Below, one piece after another: positions 33,230 to 44,287 of a DNA stretch of 64,000 bases. Position numbers and translations under genes: made by a program. Positions within the stretch are counted from its first letter, which is position 1. Each line of letters begins with the position of its first letter. The notes beneath the pieces are model-generated. The model was not told the origin of the DNA and did not search any database. It was given only the letters and a program-made list of their open reading frames with translations. This DNA is from Chinchilla lanigera (taxonomy: Eukaryota > Chordata > Mammalia > Rodentia > Chinchillidae): contig NW_004955423.1 in assembly GCF_000276665.1 (NCBI RefSeq), forward strand, positions 9,561,608 through 9,625,607. The letters run 5' to 3'.

Positions 33230-33276
33230 TTTATTTTCTCAGGTATTTTGTCACAACAATGAAAAAGAGACTGACA

Positions 33277-34063
33277 CATGTGGATCAATATGAACTCTTA
33301 TTCATTGCTAATGGGAATGCAAGATGGTACTGCCAATTTGAAACATAGTTTGGTAGACATACTCATTACACAATCGTGCAATCACCATTCCTTGTTATTT
33401 ACCCAAAGGAGCTGAAAATTTATGTCCACATGAAAATGTGCACATGGATATTTCTAAAATCTTTTTCAAAATTTCCAATGTTTAGAAGTAACTAAGATAT
33501 TCTTCAGTAGGTTAATAGATAAATAAACTGTGGTACAATCAGAGGGTAGAATATCATTCAGGAATGAGTTATCAAGGCATGAGAAGACATGAAGAAAATC
33601 TGCTTGCATATTACTAAGTGAAGTAAACCAGTCTGAAAATATTACATATGGAATAATTTCAAGTATATGACATTCTGGAAAAGGCAAAAGTACGAAGTAA
33701 ATAAAAAGATTAGGAGAAAGTAAGGGATGAATAGATGGAGCACAGAAAATGTTTACAGCAGTGAAGTTACTCTATATGATAATTGTGGGTCCATGTAATT
33801 ATGAATATGCCCAGACCCATAAAAGATATAACACTAAGAGTGAACCATAATGTAAACTATGGACTTTGGGCAATAATGATGTGTCAATGTAACTTTATTA
33901 ATTATAATAAATGTTCCACTCTGGTGGGAAATGTTAAATATAGGGGATGTTGAAATGCATGTATGAGGACAGGAAATTTATAAGATAGCCTTGTATCTTT
34001 TGCACAATTTTATTGTAAATCTAAAAGTGCTCTAACAATAAAGTCTATCAAAAAAAAAAAAAC
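33277..34063 (+). mobile_element. Old L1 (L1M), 3' segment and tail
   Basis: It resumes ATTCATTGCTAATGGGAATG and GCTGAAAATTTATGTCCACA, then the L1M 3' UTR: TTTGGGCAATAATGATGTGT, CCACTCTGGTGGGAAATG, GCTCTAACAATAAAGTCTAT, and a poly(A) tract at about 34051-34062. This closes the element begun at 27885. Confidence 0.85.
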
Positions 34064-34961
34064 TCATCCGATTTTACGATCAGCAGGTTGGAAAGGGTAA
34101 ACATATAAATCATCGGATATAATCCTCTTTGTTTAACTTCACCTTTCTAAAGAGCACCAGCTGGGTAGGTGTTGGCTGCTTTTCCTGTTGAGTAAATGAC
34201 TGGCCCTAGCCAGGTATGCTTATCACATAGGTGTGTCGAAGCCTCTCCCACACTTTTACCCAAGTCAGTTATTTTTATTCCCAGGACAGGTCTGAGATGG
34301 AATGTCCTTCCTAAAAAGGTGGACTTCCAGGTCTTATTGGTCCTGAAGCTTTTACAATTTGGGGAATTCCTCCTTTGGGAAATGAAAATCAGAGTAAGAA
34401 TATAAAAATTAAGTACAAAGAAAGTTAGAAGAGCCCCTACTTTTGAGGGATCCTGAAGCTGAAACTTCATTACCTTCATGGAAGATCTACCCTGTACAGC
34501 TTTCTCATTTTGGAGCAAATCAAAAGAACTCTGTTAACTCAGATTGTCTACACTTTCAGCATCTTTTAGACAAACTAAATTTGTAGATGTAAAAAGAAAA
34601 ATGCCCACACAGAACTTATTTGTTTGAGAACTGCAGAAACAGTCAGGACAAACATGATGTTCAAGTCTTTGCACTCTGAGCCTTGACTATACTCTAGCAT
34701 GGCTTCTAACTGCCAGAGCCTTGTCTCATGGAAGACCAAAATCCCCTTGGAGCTTTTGTCTGGAGAAGCTTAGCCTCTCACCTCCCTTTATTAGAGCATT
34801 TACTAAAAAGGATTGCAATTATGAATTCTTCCTCTGCTCTTTCAAGATAAACATACATATGTCCTACAACTCAGGAGTGTCTTTCTCAAGGACCTGAAAG
34901 CCATTTCTTTGAAATATAATCCCCAGGAAGGGCAGGGCCTCTATCTCCCAGTCTCTTTTTC
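34064..34961. other. No recognised feature
   Basis: About 900 bp without a repeat, exon or RNA gene I can name. Confidence 0.45.
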
Positions 34962-35072
34962 ATTTAAATTTTTATTAGTACTTATTTGCAGTACATAATG
35001 ATTATATTCATCGTGGGGAGTTGGTATGTGTACATTGCACATCTTCATTTTTTTTTTATGTCCCAATCTCTG
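34962..35072 (-). mobile_element. L1 3' UTR fragment, antisense
   Basis: TTTCATTTAAATTTTTATTA, GCAGTACATAATGATTATAT and TGTGTACATTGCACATCTTC match the antisense start of an L1 3' UTR, as at 17815. Confidence 0.55.
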
Positions 35073-35464
35073 TTGACACATAGACTCCTAACTTCAGTAT
35101 TGCCAAATAGCAGAAGCAGTTGGGTTAATTGCATGTAAGCTGACCAGCATGGTAAGTTTTCACTTCTCTTTCTCTACTGAGCAACCACATATCCCCTCCT
35201 TGTGCCTTCATTTTCTTTTTTGATGACCCCATCACCTCTGTGTAAATCTGAGTAGCGCTCCGCCTTTACCTTACTGTCAGGAATTATTGAATAAAAATCT
35301 ATTTCCACTGTTTTTGTTTTTTTTAAAGGAGGACCCAGCTCATGGGGATGATGGTGTGGTCTAGGGTTTGGAAATAATTTTATTTCTTTTCCTCTTTTTT
35401 TGGTTGTCCTTGTTGTGGTACTGGTCCTGGCCTTCACACTCAGTTCCTTCCCCAGACCTCTGTA

Positions 35465-35600
35465 TTCATTTATATTTTATTTTGAGACAAAGTCTCACTA
35501 AGTTGTTAAGTTGCTCAGGCTGAGCTCAAACTTGCTGTCCTCTTGCCTCAGCCTCCCAGAGTGCTGGGATTAGAGGCCCACACCCCCACAGCCTGTCTGG
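35465..35600 (-). mobile_element. Old B1-type SINE, antisense
   Basis: ATTTTGAGACAAAGTCTCAC, TTGCTCAGGCTGAGCTCAAA, CTTGCCTCAGCCTCCCAGAG and TGCTGGGATTAGAGGC give the reverse 7SL-SINE order. The preceding 35395-35460 could be a decayed ID partner, which would make it a composite. Confidence 0.75.
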
Positions 35601-35964
35601 TAATTGTTCCCTACAGCATGAGTGTGAAATGTGTTAGAAACCTCTGCTTCCTGTTTCTGTTTCCAGTGTTTTCCTCAATGTCAAGATTTGTTTATCTTTG
35701 ACATGGTCTCAAAGAGTTGCAACTGTGTTTTTATCCACCACACAGGGACCTATGTGGTCAGGGACCTTTGTCAGTGTGTTTACTCATGATCCTCTGCCTT
35801 CCTGAAATTTTAGAAAGAGCAATATGGTCACTTTGAACCCATCTTCCTGCCACCTTTCTTCCCACTGTGCCTTCCCCTTTCCTCCACACTGTCCAGACCC
35901 CTTGTCCTTCCCTGAACAGACCTGGCATGCCCTGCCTCGTGGCCTCTGTCTGTGAGGCTCCTCT

Positions 35965-36045
35965 TAAACAGTGTCTCCATTTTACAGAGGGAAACTTGGG
36001 CTTCAAAGAGTTTAGTGCTATGACCAAGTGATTAAAATCCAAGAA
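35965..36045 (+). repeat. MIR-like fragment
   Basis: CTCCATTTTACAGAGGGAAA, CTTGGGCTTCAAAGAGTTTA follows the MIR 3' order. Short. Confidence 0.45.
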
Positions 36046-36413
36046 ACCATCTGTAATGTTTATTTCACTGGCTTCTTCCTTATGTCCGTCTTGCTGTCAT
36101 GACCCAGCCAGCCAGCCATTCAGAAAACCCTGTTGGCTCCACCTTCTAATATGCTCTAAGTTCAACCTTTCTTCCACTTCCACTGTTACTGTAAGGATGG
36201 GAACTTCCACTACCTCTCACCTGCATCACTACCAGAGCTTGCCCTCTGCTCTCTCTGTGTTGTTCTTTAACCCTATGGTCTACCTCGAGAAAGCAACTCA
36301 AATGGTTCTTTCATATAATTTCAATCATGTTACCCCTTTGCTCAAAACTCCCCCAGGGTCTATATTTCCTCAAAGCTAAAAGCATAGGCTTTACAAAGTC
36401 CTGTAACAGCTCC

Positions 36414-36735
36414 ATAGTTATGCTGTGCACAGTAGTTACCATTGGTCATGGGAGGCAATACAGCACTTGAGATGTGACTCATTAGAATTGAGATGTAACC
36501 CATGCGCTGGATTTTAAAGACTTAGTTTGAAAGTAAGAATATTAAATATCTCATTAATAATTGTCATATTCATGATAATATTTTGGATATATTGGAGGCA
36601 TAAGTTCTAGTGTTAAAATTAATCCTACTTGTTTCACTTTTTCAGTGTGACTAACAGAAAATGTAAAGTGACATATGTGGTTGGTTTTTGAGGCATGCAA
36701 CATCTTTCTAATGGATAGAGCTGTTCTACAATACC
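36414..36735 (+). mobile_element. hAT-type DNA transposon in L2
   Basis: It reads CACAGTAGTTACCATTGG, GCACTTGAGATGTGACTCAT, TAGAATTGAGATGTAACCCA, AAGACTTAGTTTGAAAGTAA, ATCTCATTAATAATTGTCAT, ATATTTTGGATATATTGG, GTGACATATGTGGTTGG. The family is the same non-autonomous hAT type as the split element near 4.3/7.8 kb. The name is not assigned. Confidence 0.6.
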
Positions 36736-36808
36736 AGATCCCCTGATCTGTACTATCTGGTCCTGCCTTAAAAACCTCTTCTGATCTTATCTCCCACTCA
36801 CTCCTGTT

Positions 36809-36875
36809 TTTCATTTTGTTTTGTGTTTTGCAGTACTGGGGGTTAAACCCAGGGCCTTGCACATACATCTTCAGC
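36809..36875 (-). mobile_element. Old ID-type SINE, antisense, in L2
   Basis: TTTTGTGTTTTGCAGTACTG and GGGGTTAAACCCAGGGCCTT then GCACATAC match the 3' half of an old ID element in reverse. Confidence 0.6.
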
Positions 36876-37454
36876 ACTTCATTCTAGCCACTTTGGCTTC
36901 CTCATTATTCCTTAAGCACACAAGCCACTAACTGTGCTCTTGCCTCAGGGATTTTGCACTGGCTGTTTCCACTCTTGAAAAATTCTCCTTCCAATGATTT
37001 AGAGGTTCCTTTACCTTCTCTGGACTTTTTAAAATTCATCTTTTCAATTAAGACCTCCCTGAGCAGCCCCATGAAAACTGAATTTTTCATTCACCTCCAG
37101 ACTCATATTCACTGATCCTTTCTCTTGCTTTACTTTTCTCCACATCATTTGTCACCATGTTAATTTAATCTCATTTCAAAGTCCATTTTGCCATGTCTAC
37201 TATATATTTTTTTTAAGTTATTTTACTTGCCATATAACTTCCTTTCTTGAATCTACAAGGGCACTAAGTTGTGTTTAAAGCTGTGCCCCTAACATGTAGA
37301 ATTTTATCCCTAATGTAGTAAGTGCTCAGTAAATATTTGTTGACTGCAATACTGAGGGAATCCTAACCAATCACTTGATTTACTGGTGAGGAAACTGAGG
37401 GTGTGTGGCTGTTTCAAGATTTGAGACTTTTGTTAGTAGACAAGAATTCTGTAT

Positions 37455-37640
37455 TGGTCTAAACCTATAGAATATATAACACCAAGAGTGAGCCATAATA
37501 TAAACTTTGGGCAATAATGATGTGTCAATGTAACTTTATTAATTATAACAATATACCACTCTGGTGGGAAATGTTAAATATAGGGGATGTTGAAAACGCA
37601 TGTTTGAGAACAGGAAATTTATAAGATATCCCTGTAGAAG
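37455..37640 (+). mobile_element. L1M 3' UTR fragment
   Basis: It is nearly the same sequence as 33805-33990 (shared TTTGGGCAATAATGATGTGT and CCACTCTGGTGGGAAATG blocks) and in the same orientation. It is much closer to that copy than expected for two old L1s. Confidence 0.75.
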
Positions 37641-38129
37641 AAAAGTAATGACATTTTGCCAGGGGAAAATTTCTAGAAGTAAGCTATTACATTTGATAAT
37701 ATAATGAAATGTAGTAATGTACCACATGAAGATGTTTCTGTCAATAACCACATATATGATTTTGGTCATATAAGATAATATTGCCTAGTGATGTTGTAGG
37801 CAGGGTATATTAGTTTCCTATGTTTGTATCACAAATTATCACAAATTTATTGACTCAACACAACATTCATTTATTCTCACACTGCTGGAAGTCAGAAATC
37901 CAGAATGGATCTTATTTGACTAAAGCAAACCAGAAGGCTGTATCCCTTCTGATTGCGCTACAGGAGTACTCATTGTCTTGCTTTTTAAATTTTTTTTTAT
38001 TTTAAAGAAAATAGTACAAAAAAATAATAATAGCAAAATACAAACAAAACAAAGCAAGGACATTAAAAATGATATGGGGTTTCAAACCAGATGATAAGGA
38101 TTAACAGTGGCTGTTATATCACATATTGT

Positions 38130-38470
38130 TATATTATTATGTTCATCAAAGTAGCTCAGATTACCAGATGTAAGAATAGAAGATTGGGGGCTGGGGATTT
38201 AGCTCAGTGGCACAGTGCCTGCCTGGCAAGCCTGAGGTCATGAGTTCAATTCCTGGTACCAGCAAAAACTAAAAAAAAAAAAAAAAAAAAAAAGGAAGAT
38301 TGATCAAATCATTAAAGGGAATAAGAAAATAATAATTTAAAAGAACATTAGAGACAATACATGGCTTCACTAGACAGGATTGTAGGAATTCACCAATGGT
38401 TGCTATACTGCAAATTGTCATTTTCACCTAAGTTGCTCAGATTACCAGATATAAGAATGCAAAATTGGTC
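38130..38470. repeat. Imperfect tandem duplication within L1-type 3' UTR
   Basis: GCTCAGATTACCAGATGTAAGA (about 38153-38174) recurs as GCTCAGATTACCAGATATAAGA (about 38437-38458). The spacing is about 175 bp once the ID insertion is removed. Confidence 0.6.
38187..38294 (+). mobile_element. ID SINE
   Basis: ID body with a slightly diverged sequence (GTGGCACAGTGCC, CTGAGGTCATGAGTTCAATT) and a poly(A) tail of about 22. GAAGATTG repeats at 38179-38186 and 38295-38302. Confidence 0.93.
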
Positions 38471-38992
38471 AAAATCAATGAACAGCAGGTGTCAGCTCAA
38501 ATGACATAAAAGGACTATTTGTGGAAGAAATAGCTGAAAATATCCCAAGAACGGAAAAAGAACTGGACATGCATGTAAGTGAGGCATATAGAACTCCAAC
38601 TAACCATAACCAAAGTAAATCTACACCCAGACATATAGTGATCAAAATCCCAGAAATTCAACTGTCTTGCTTTTTAATAAGCTTCTTACAGTTCTCTGTA
38701 TACTTGGCTTGTAGTCCCTTCCTCCATCTTCAAAGTTCATCATTCTAATTTCTGTTTTTGTCATCACAGAGCCTTCTCCTCTCACTCTAACACCTCCTGA
38801 GGATCATTGTGATGATATTGGACCCACCCAAGTAATCCAGAATAACTTCTCTTCCTAGAATGCTTTATTTAATCCAACTTCAAAGTCCTTTATGCCATAT
38901 AATGTAACATGCATAGGCTTTGGAATTAGAATATGGATATCTTGTTGGGGGCTTTATTCAGTCTACTGCACAGGACAGTGAGACAATGCTGC

Positions 38993-39170
38993 AGTGGAAC
39001 TAAGTGCTGGATCCTGTGTAAACACAAATGACCAATCCAGTATGGAGGAAGAGTGGAACATCTTTATAGGACAAGTGGATTTTTAGATAAGGCTTCCTGG
39101 TGCCGGTGGTAAGTATGTGCCACACAGAAAGGACTACCCAAGGAAAAGGAGGTATAAATGAAATGACATT
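38993..39170. other. No recognised feature
   Basis: Short stretch between two MLT1-type elements. Nothing recognised. Confidence 0.4.
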
Positions 39171-39600
39171 GCATTAGTTACCAGTTGAAGAACCAGAAAT
39201 TGCTCCCAAATTTAACAGTTTCAAATAATAAGTGTCTGTTTATTTATGTAACTTTATTAATTATAATCACACAGTTTTTAAGGGTCGGGAATCCAATAGT
39301 ATCAGTGAGATGACCCCGCCTCATCAGCTTTCATAACATTACCATCAAGATATTGGCTGGGGATGCAGGAAGCTCCTGGGGCTGAAGAAGCAGGGTCTAA
39401 GTTCACTTACATGATTGCTGGTGGAGACTTCAGTCCCTCCTCACATGGGCCTCTCCAGAGGCTACTGATATGCCATACCAGCCAGCTTCCTTGAGAGTGA
39501 ATAATCAGATAATCCAAAGTAGAAGCCACAGTGGTTTATAACCTAACCTCAGAAGTGACATACTCTCATGTCTGCCATGGTATCCTAGGATAATGTGAAG
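39171..39600 (-). mobile_element. MLT1-type LTR, antisense
   Basis: GCATTAGTTACCAGTTGAAG, AACAGTTTCAAATAATAAGT, TTACATGATTGCTGGTGG, TCACATGGGCCTCTCCAGAG, GAAGTGACATACTCTCATGT follow a decayed antisense MLT1 order. A 21-mer at 39247 also occurs in the L1M tails at 33888 and (20 of 21) 37529. Confidence 0.55.
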
Positions 39601-40384
39601 GGAACCAAATGAGGGGGTGAACACCCAGAGGCAGGGACCCAGATTATTGTCTCTTACAATATCCTTGCATTTACAAGGTGTTTTCTATTGATGGCATGCA
39701 GGGCAACCATGAAGGATTGACGAGAATAGAGGTGACCCAAGAAGGAAGGGCTAGAGCTCATGCAGTCCATGTGCTTGGCAGAGGAGTGCAGAGATAATCC
39801 CTTTATGGGTATGAAGGTATTGCACAGGCTTAGTCATGGGAGTGAGATGACCAAATTGCTTTCCAGAAAAATCACTGTGGTAAAGGCATGTGATGGGTGG
39901 AGCAAAAGTCTAAGAGATTAGGGAGAAAGAATGGTGGAAGAATATTGGAACAGCACAGAAGGGAGAAGCTCAGTCTTGATATAAGGTGACAGTGGTAAAG
40001 TACTGGTGAAGACAGTGGGTTTAGGACATATTCTGCAGGTGGAATTGTTGGGGAAGCAGAGGGTGGATGTGGCTTCAGGATGTTGGCTTGCAGGAGGCAT
40101 CAGTAATGTTAAATGAATACAGAAGGAAAAGCAGGGTTGACATGAAGGTAAATAAGAGTTAAGGTGCCTAATTTTAATATGTCATGCCTATGGGACTTTC
40201 AGATCTACAGAGCTAACTAGTTAGTCACGTAAACCTAGTTCAGACCAAGTATTGCAAGGCTTTTAGCATTTATGAAGAGGACTGCACTACGGCAGAGAAT
40301 TGGTGTATTGGTGTCATGTCCCAGCCAAAACCGAATGATATTTTCTACATACCATCTTCATATTGTCATTCTCCTTACAAAGAC
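39601..40384. other. Possible ancient repeat, otherwise unassigned
   Basis: 39700-40110 has the purine-rich look (TCATGGGAGTGAGATGACC, AGAAAAATCACTGTGG) of the unassigned dispersed repeat at 14.6 kb. No gene seen. Confidence 0.3.
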
Positions 40385-40650
40385 TGTTATTGAGCACCTA
40401 CTGTATACCACACTCTGTGCTTCCCACCTTTCAGCATTTAGATCACCTCACTGCCACACTAACGCAGTTAGGGGTGTAGTGTTATCATTTCCTTTTTTTA
40501 GATAAAGAAACCGCACAAGGTACAGTACTATCCCTATTTCACAGATGAGAACATGGGTTTAGCTAGCGTCAAAAACACTGCTCAAGGCTATAGAGACAGT
40601 AAGTGATGAACTTGGCTCCAAGCCCAGATGTTTACTGTGTATCCTGTGCT
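40385..40650 (+). repeat. MIR SINE
   Basis: TTATTGAGCACCTACTGTAT, TATTTCACAGATGAGAACAT, CTCAAGGCTATAGAGACAGT, AGTGATGAACTTGGCTCCAA follow MIR order. The middle looks partly duplicated. Confidence 0.65.
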
Positions 40651-41774
40651 CTCCACTGGAAGCCATTTCTGGTGTGCTTTATAGAACTGGACACACGGTC
40701 CAGCAGGGTTTGGTGGAGAGATGGTTAATAATCTGATATATGAGAGATAGCAAATACATAGGATAGGAACAAGGTCATCTGCAGTGGCATGAAGGAAGGA
40801 TCAAGGCCCTCTTCCTGTTAAATATACAGAGACTTCCACACATTGACAATATTTGCAATCTTTTTTTCTAGAACTCTTTTCCTGTTTTTGCTATTTTTGA
40901 AAGAAATGTGAGGAATTGCTTTCATTCACTTAAAAAATAACAAATTGTTCATTTTCTTGTCGAAGGAAAGCATCCTGCATTAGCCAGATGGCTTTTCCGG
41001 CTCAGGATTATTGCAGGGGGAGTTTTACCAAGTAGCACTTATCCTTAGTGAGGAAAAAGAGAGTGGGTAGATGAAGGGTGCCAGATTGATATGTCTTTTT
41101 CTTAGGGAACAACAGCAGATAAATTAGTCTGGAGATAGCTACTGGTAATTTCTTTATGTAAAACTCAAATTTAAAAAAAGTTTTGGGTGGAATTTAAGAG
41201 ACGAAAGGAATAACAGTCATGTGCAGCATCGTCAATGGTCACTCACTTAGACACTCACTGTCCCAGAGAAGATCTGACCCTACGCTCCAACTTCCTATAG
41301 ATCAGAGTGTGAGATCACAAACTCCTACAGAGACAGGAGAAATGTCACAAATTCTCTGCAGTTGTCTAGAAGTTCCCCAAGGAAGCAAAAGAAGAAGCTA
41401 AAATACAGACTTTCACTTTGAAGTGCAATAAAGATTTTTTAAAAAAGCAGTACATAATGGGTATGATAAGGTTGCTTACAATTTTTCCACTTCAAATGTA
41501 GGTTGAGTTTCCAAGCAACAGAGTTACTTGAACCCAGAAAGCCCAGCCATCAGCGGCACCAGACAACTGTGAACACAAGACACTGCCTGCCGGAGCCCTG
41601 GTCCTGTTGTGTAGTCAGTTCCAGTGGCCTAACATCACTCCCCTACCCATTATGCTTTTCTTCACCTCTACCTCACTATCATCTTTGTGAGGTCCTCAGC
41701 ATATCTGAGCAGTTCAATCAGTTCTCATTTCCACACCTTCACTGACACATGAGAATATACCACCCAGATCAGTC
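40651..41774. other. No recognised feature
   Basis: About 1.1 kb with no repeat, exon or RNA gene I can name. Confidence 0.4.
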
Positions 41775-42262
41775 TGTTTTCTGTTGCCATAGCTGAAGAC
41801 CACAGCCTAGGTAATTTGTATTTACTTTTTTTTTTTGTTTGTTTTTGTTTTTGTTTTTCTCTGGTACTGGGAACCGAACTCACGACCTTGCACTTGCCAG
41901 GCAGGCGCTTTGCCGCTGAGCTAAATCCCCAGCCCCAAGCCTAGGTAATTTGTAAAGCATAAAGGTTTATTCAGTTCATGTTCTGGAATCTGGGTGCCTC
42001 AAGGTTGAGGGGCCACATTTGGTGAGGACCTTGTAGGTGGGGACTATATGCAAAGCCACAGGATAATACAGGATATGACATGGAGAGAGAGGGGCATGTG
42101 ACAAAGAAAGCTCAATTTCCTAACAGAGCTAGTAGTCCCTTGATAACCCATTATCTATTAATCCATGAATAGAGTAATCCATTCACTTTTTAAAGGGCTC
42201 ATCTCCAAATACCACTGACATATGGCTTTAAGGATTAAATTTCTAACACATGAATTCAGTGG
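41775..42262 (-). mobile_element. MaLR-type LTR, antisense, with nested ID
   Basis: AGTCTGTTTTCTGTTGCCAT, CCTAGGTAATTTGTAAAGCA, AAAGGTTTATTCAGTTCATG, TTGAGGGGCCACATTTGGTG, GGGCTCATCTCCAAATACCA, AACACATGAATTC. The ID splits it at the 'GGTAATTTGTAAAG' block. Confidence 0.8.
41821..41937 (-). mobile_element. ID SINE (young type), antisense
   Basis: T/G-rich tail then a full ID in reverse. A perfect 17-bp target-site duplication, AGCCTAGGTAATTTGTA, lies at 41804-41820 and 41938-41954. Confidence 0.97.
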
Positions 42263-43588
42263 ACTATGAAACCAAAGCAGTACCTTGATTTACCTATCTT
42301 GATTTAGCCAGGAACAATCTAACAATAGTAGGAAAATAGGTTCCATTCTAACTTCTTCTGATATTTGTTTGAGGTTAATGAAGCAACTCCCCACTTGCGG
42401 GAGTCCTAAGTTTAGGTTAAATCATCATTCTCTTGAGATACAGTTCTCCCTGATGTGTATAGCCCGTTGCCCTTAACAGAAGTTTTGGTCTGTGTTGTGG
42501 GTTTCAAATATTAACACTGAATTAAAACTCATCAACTAAGCTTTTTGCTCAACTAATTTTAGCATATAATGTTATTTATTTCTTTTATTTTTCCAAGAAA
42601 AGAAGAAAGTAAATATGAAGCTTCTCATCAGGGTTTACAATGGGTAAGGTGCGTAGGTGCCTATCACTGTGTTTATTGGTACTGTCATAAAAATACACAA
42701 CTTCACACAAATGGGACAGGGACAACAAAAATCAAGGAAAGACTGCCTACCTGGAAACTAATTCTCAGCTCAGAAGGCCCACAATAATAAAGTCAGAGGT
42801 TAAATACATGAAGATTTATGTGACACTATAGCACATTATTGCTACAAATTCTATTACCAAGTCAACCATGGGAAATCAGCTCGGGGCCAAAAGGAAGTCA
42901 GTCTGCAGGCAAATTCAGCCTTCAGTTTGAAGCTCATCTACCTGCAATAATCACGGGAACTTTCAGGCTCTGAAAGGTCAAGGCTTATTGGTCATTAGAA
43001 TTAGGACATGAAAGTGTTGGTTTAGCAAGATTTTAGTAAACATTATCTATCTGCATAATTTGTCCTAGTTTTGTCTTTATAATTCTCTTTATGATTCCAT
43101 GATTATAACTATGTCTGTTGCAAAATCGGTTTATGATGTTGGTGAAATAGGTTTTCAGAGAGCTAGGATTCCACAAACACATTTCAGAGTGAGATCTGTG
43201 AAGCACTTGGTATTCTTCCTCTTCTTAGGGACACTTACAAGCCAGACGAGGAAGCTCCCACACCCACCATGGCTGAAATACTCACGCTGGTGCTCTGCAA
43301 TTCTGAGGCTCAAGTGGAAACAGCCATAAAAACTCTAGTACCTCATTTGACTCTACTTCCTCTACTTCAACCCTTATCTTTTCCCACCAATTTATCAACT
43401 TGTTAATTCCTCCACTTTAGCAACTCTCTCCCAACCAATGGGCTTCTTCCTTCGGCCACATCCCCTATGTTTTGCTTCCTTTTCTTTGATCTGGTGCCTA
43501 TTTCAAACCCTAGCCTTGATAACTGAGCTGTCTTTCTAGGCCCAGAATCCTTCTAACTAAATGCCTCTGGGAGCACTGCTCCCCTTAT
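42263..43588. other. No recognised feature
   Basis: About 1.3 kb with no repeat or coding exon I can support. Confidence 0.4.
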
Positions 43589-43599
43589 AAAACTTACCC

Positions 43600-44243
43600 T
43601 ATTGTCTGAGGTCCAGTTGGTTAAAATTTTTTCCCAATTCATGGATTTTCTTTTTACTTTATTGTTGATTTCTTTAGATGTGCAAAAACTTTTCAATAAG
43701 ATGAGAGCCCAGTTGTTGATTCTTTGAAGTATTTCCCGTGCAGTTTGGTTTTTGCTCATAAACTCTCTGCCTGCCCCAATATCATCAAGATTTTTACCTA
43801 CTTTCTCTTCCAATAAATTTAGTGTTTCTGTTTTAATATTCAGATCTTTGATCCATTTTGACTTTAATTTAGTGCATGGTGAAAGACATGGGTCTAGTTT
43901 TAGTTTTTGGCATGTGGAAAGCCAGTTTTTCCAGCACATTTATTAAAGAGGCTATCTTCCTTCCATTGAACACGTTTGGCCTCTTTGTCAAAGATAAGGT
44001 GACCAAGAGTGTTTGTAGCTGTATCTGTATCTTCTAATCTGTTCCATTGATCTTCAGGTCTGTTTTTGTGCCAGTACCATGCTGATTTTATCACAGTAGC
44101 TTTGTAATATAATTTTAAGTCAGGGATTGTGATGCCTCCTGTCTTTCCTTTGTTTCCCAAGATTGCTTTTGCTATTCTAGGCCTCTTCTGGTTCCAGATG
44201 AATTTTAGGAATGTTTTCTCTAGATCTGTGAGGTATACTAATG

Positions 44244-44287
<44 letters not shown>

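Larger units (their letters stand above)
31848..33276 (+). mobile_element. LTR A (ERVL/MaLR-like), sense, split twice
   Basis: Three pieces read as one LTR. 31848-32055 runs TGATGCTCAATCTTGTTTAT, CAACTTGATTAGATTGAGAA, GTGTGTCTGTGAGGGTGTTT, GGGAAACCCACCCTGAATAG. 32662-32884 has CACCATGCCCTTACACC, TCTGAAACTGTGAGC and AAATATAAATCCTCCCTCC. 33230-33276 has CAGGTATTTTGTCACAACAA ending GACTGACA. The two gaps are filled by LTR B and LTR C. The subfamily is not named. Confidence 0.75.
36060..37345 (+). mobile_element. L2 LINE 3' region, interrupted
   Basis: L2 order is kept across two insertions. 36060-36413 includes TCATGTTACCCCTTTGCTCA and AAGCATAGGCTTTACAAAGT. 36736-36808 includes ATCTGTACTATCTGGTCCTG and CTTATCTCCCACTCACTCC. 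36876-37345 includes CTTGCCTCAGGGATTTTGCA, CTTTACTTTTCTCCACATCA, GTAGTAAGTGCTCAGTAAAT and ATTTGTTGACTG. Non-coding relic. Confidence 0.75.
37989..38662. mobile_element. L1-derived insert with rearranged ends
   Basis: TGTCTTGCTTTTTAA repeats exactly at 37974-37988 and 38663-38677. The left part starts with a T-run and follows an antisense 3' UTR-like segment also seen at 60621. The right part, from about 38516, reads in the sense direction like L1 ORF1 (GGAAGAAATAGCTGAAAATA, CTCCAACTAACC, CAGACATATAGTGATCAAAA). ORF2 is absent. Possible explanations are twin priming with a deletion, or a HAL1-like (ORF1-only) parent. Confidence 0.6.
37805..38992 (-). mobile_element. MLT1-type LTR, antisense, split by an L1-type insert
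   Basis: Left part: TATTAGTTTCCTATGTTTGT, ATTTATTCTCACACTGCTGG, AAGTCAGAAATCC. Right part (38663-38992): TCTAACACCTCCTGAGGATC, ATTGGACCCACCCAAGTAAT, TTGGAATTAGAATATGG, TTATTCAGTCTACTGCACAG. The insert at 37989-38662 has a clean target-site duplication. Confidence 0.75.
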
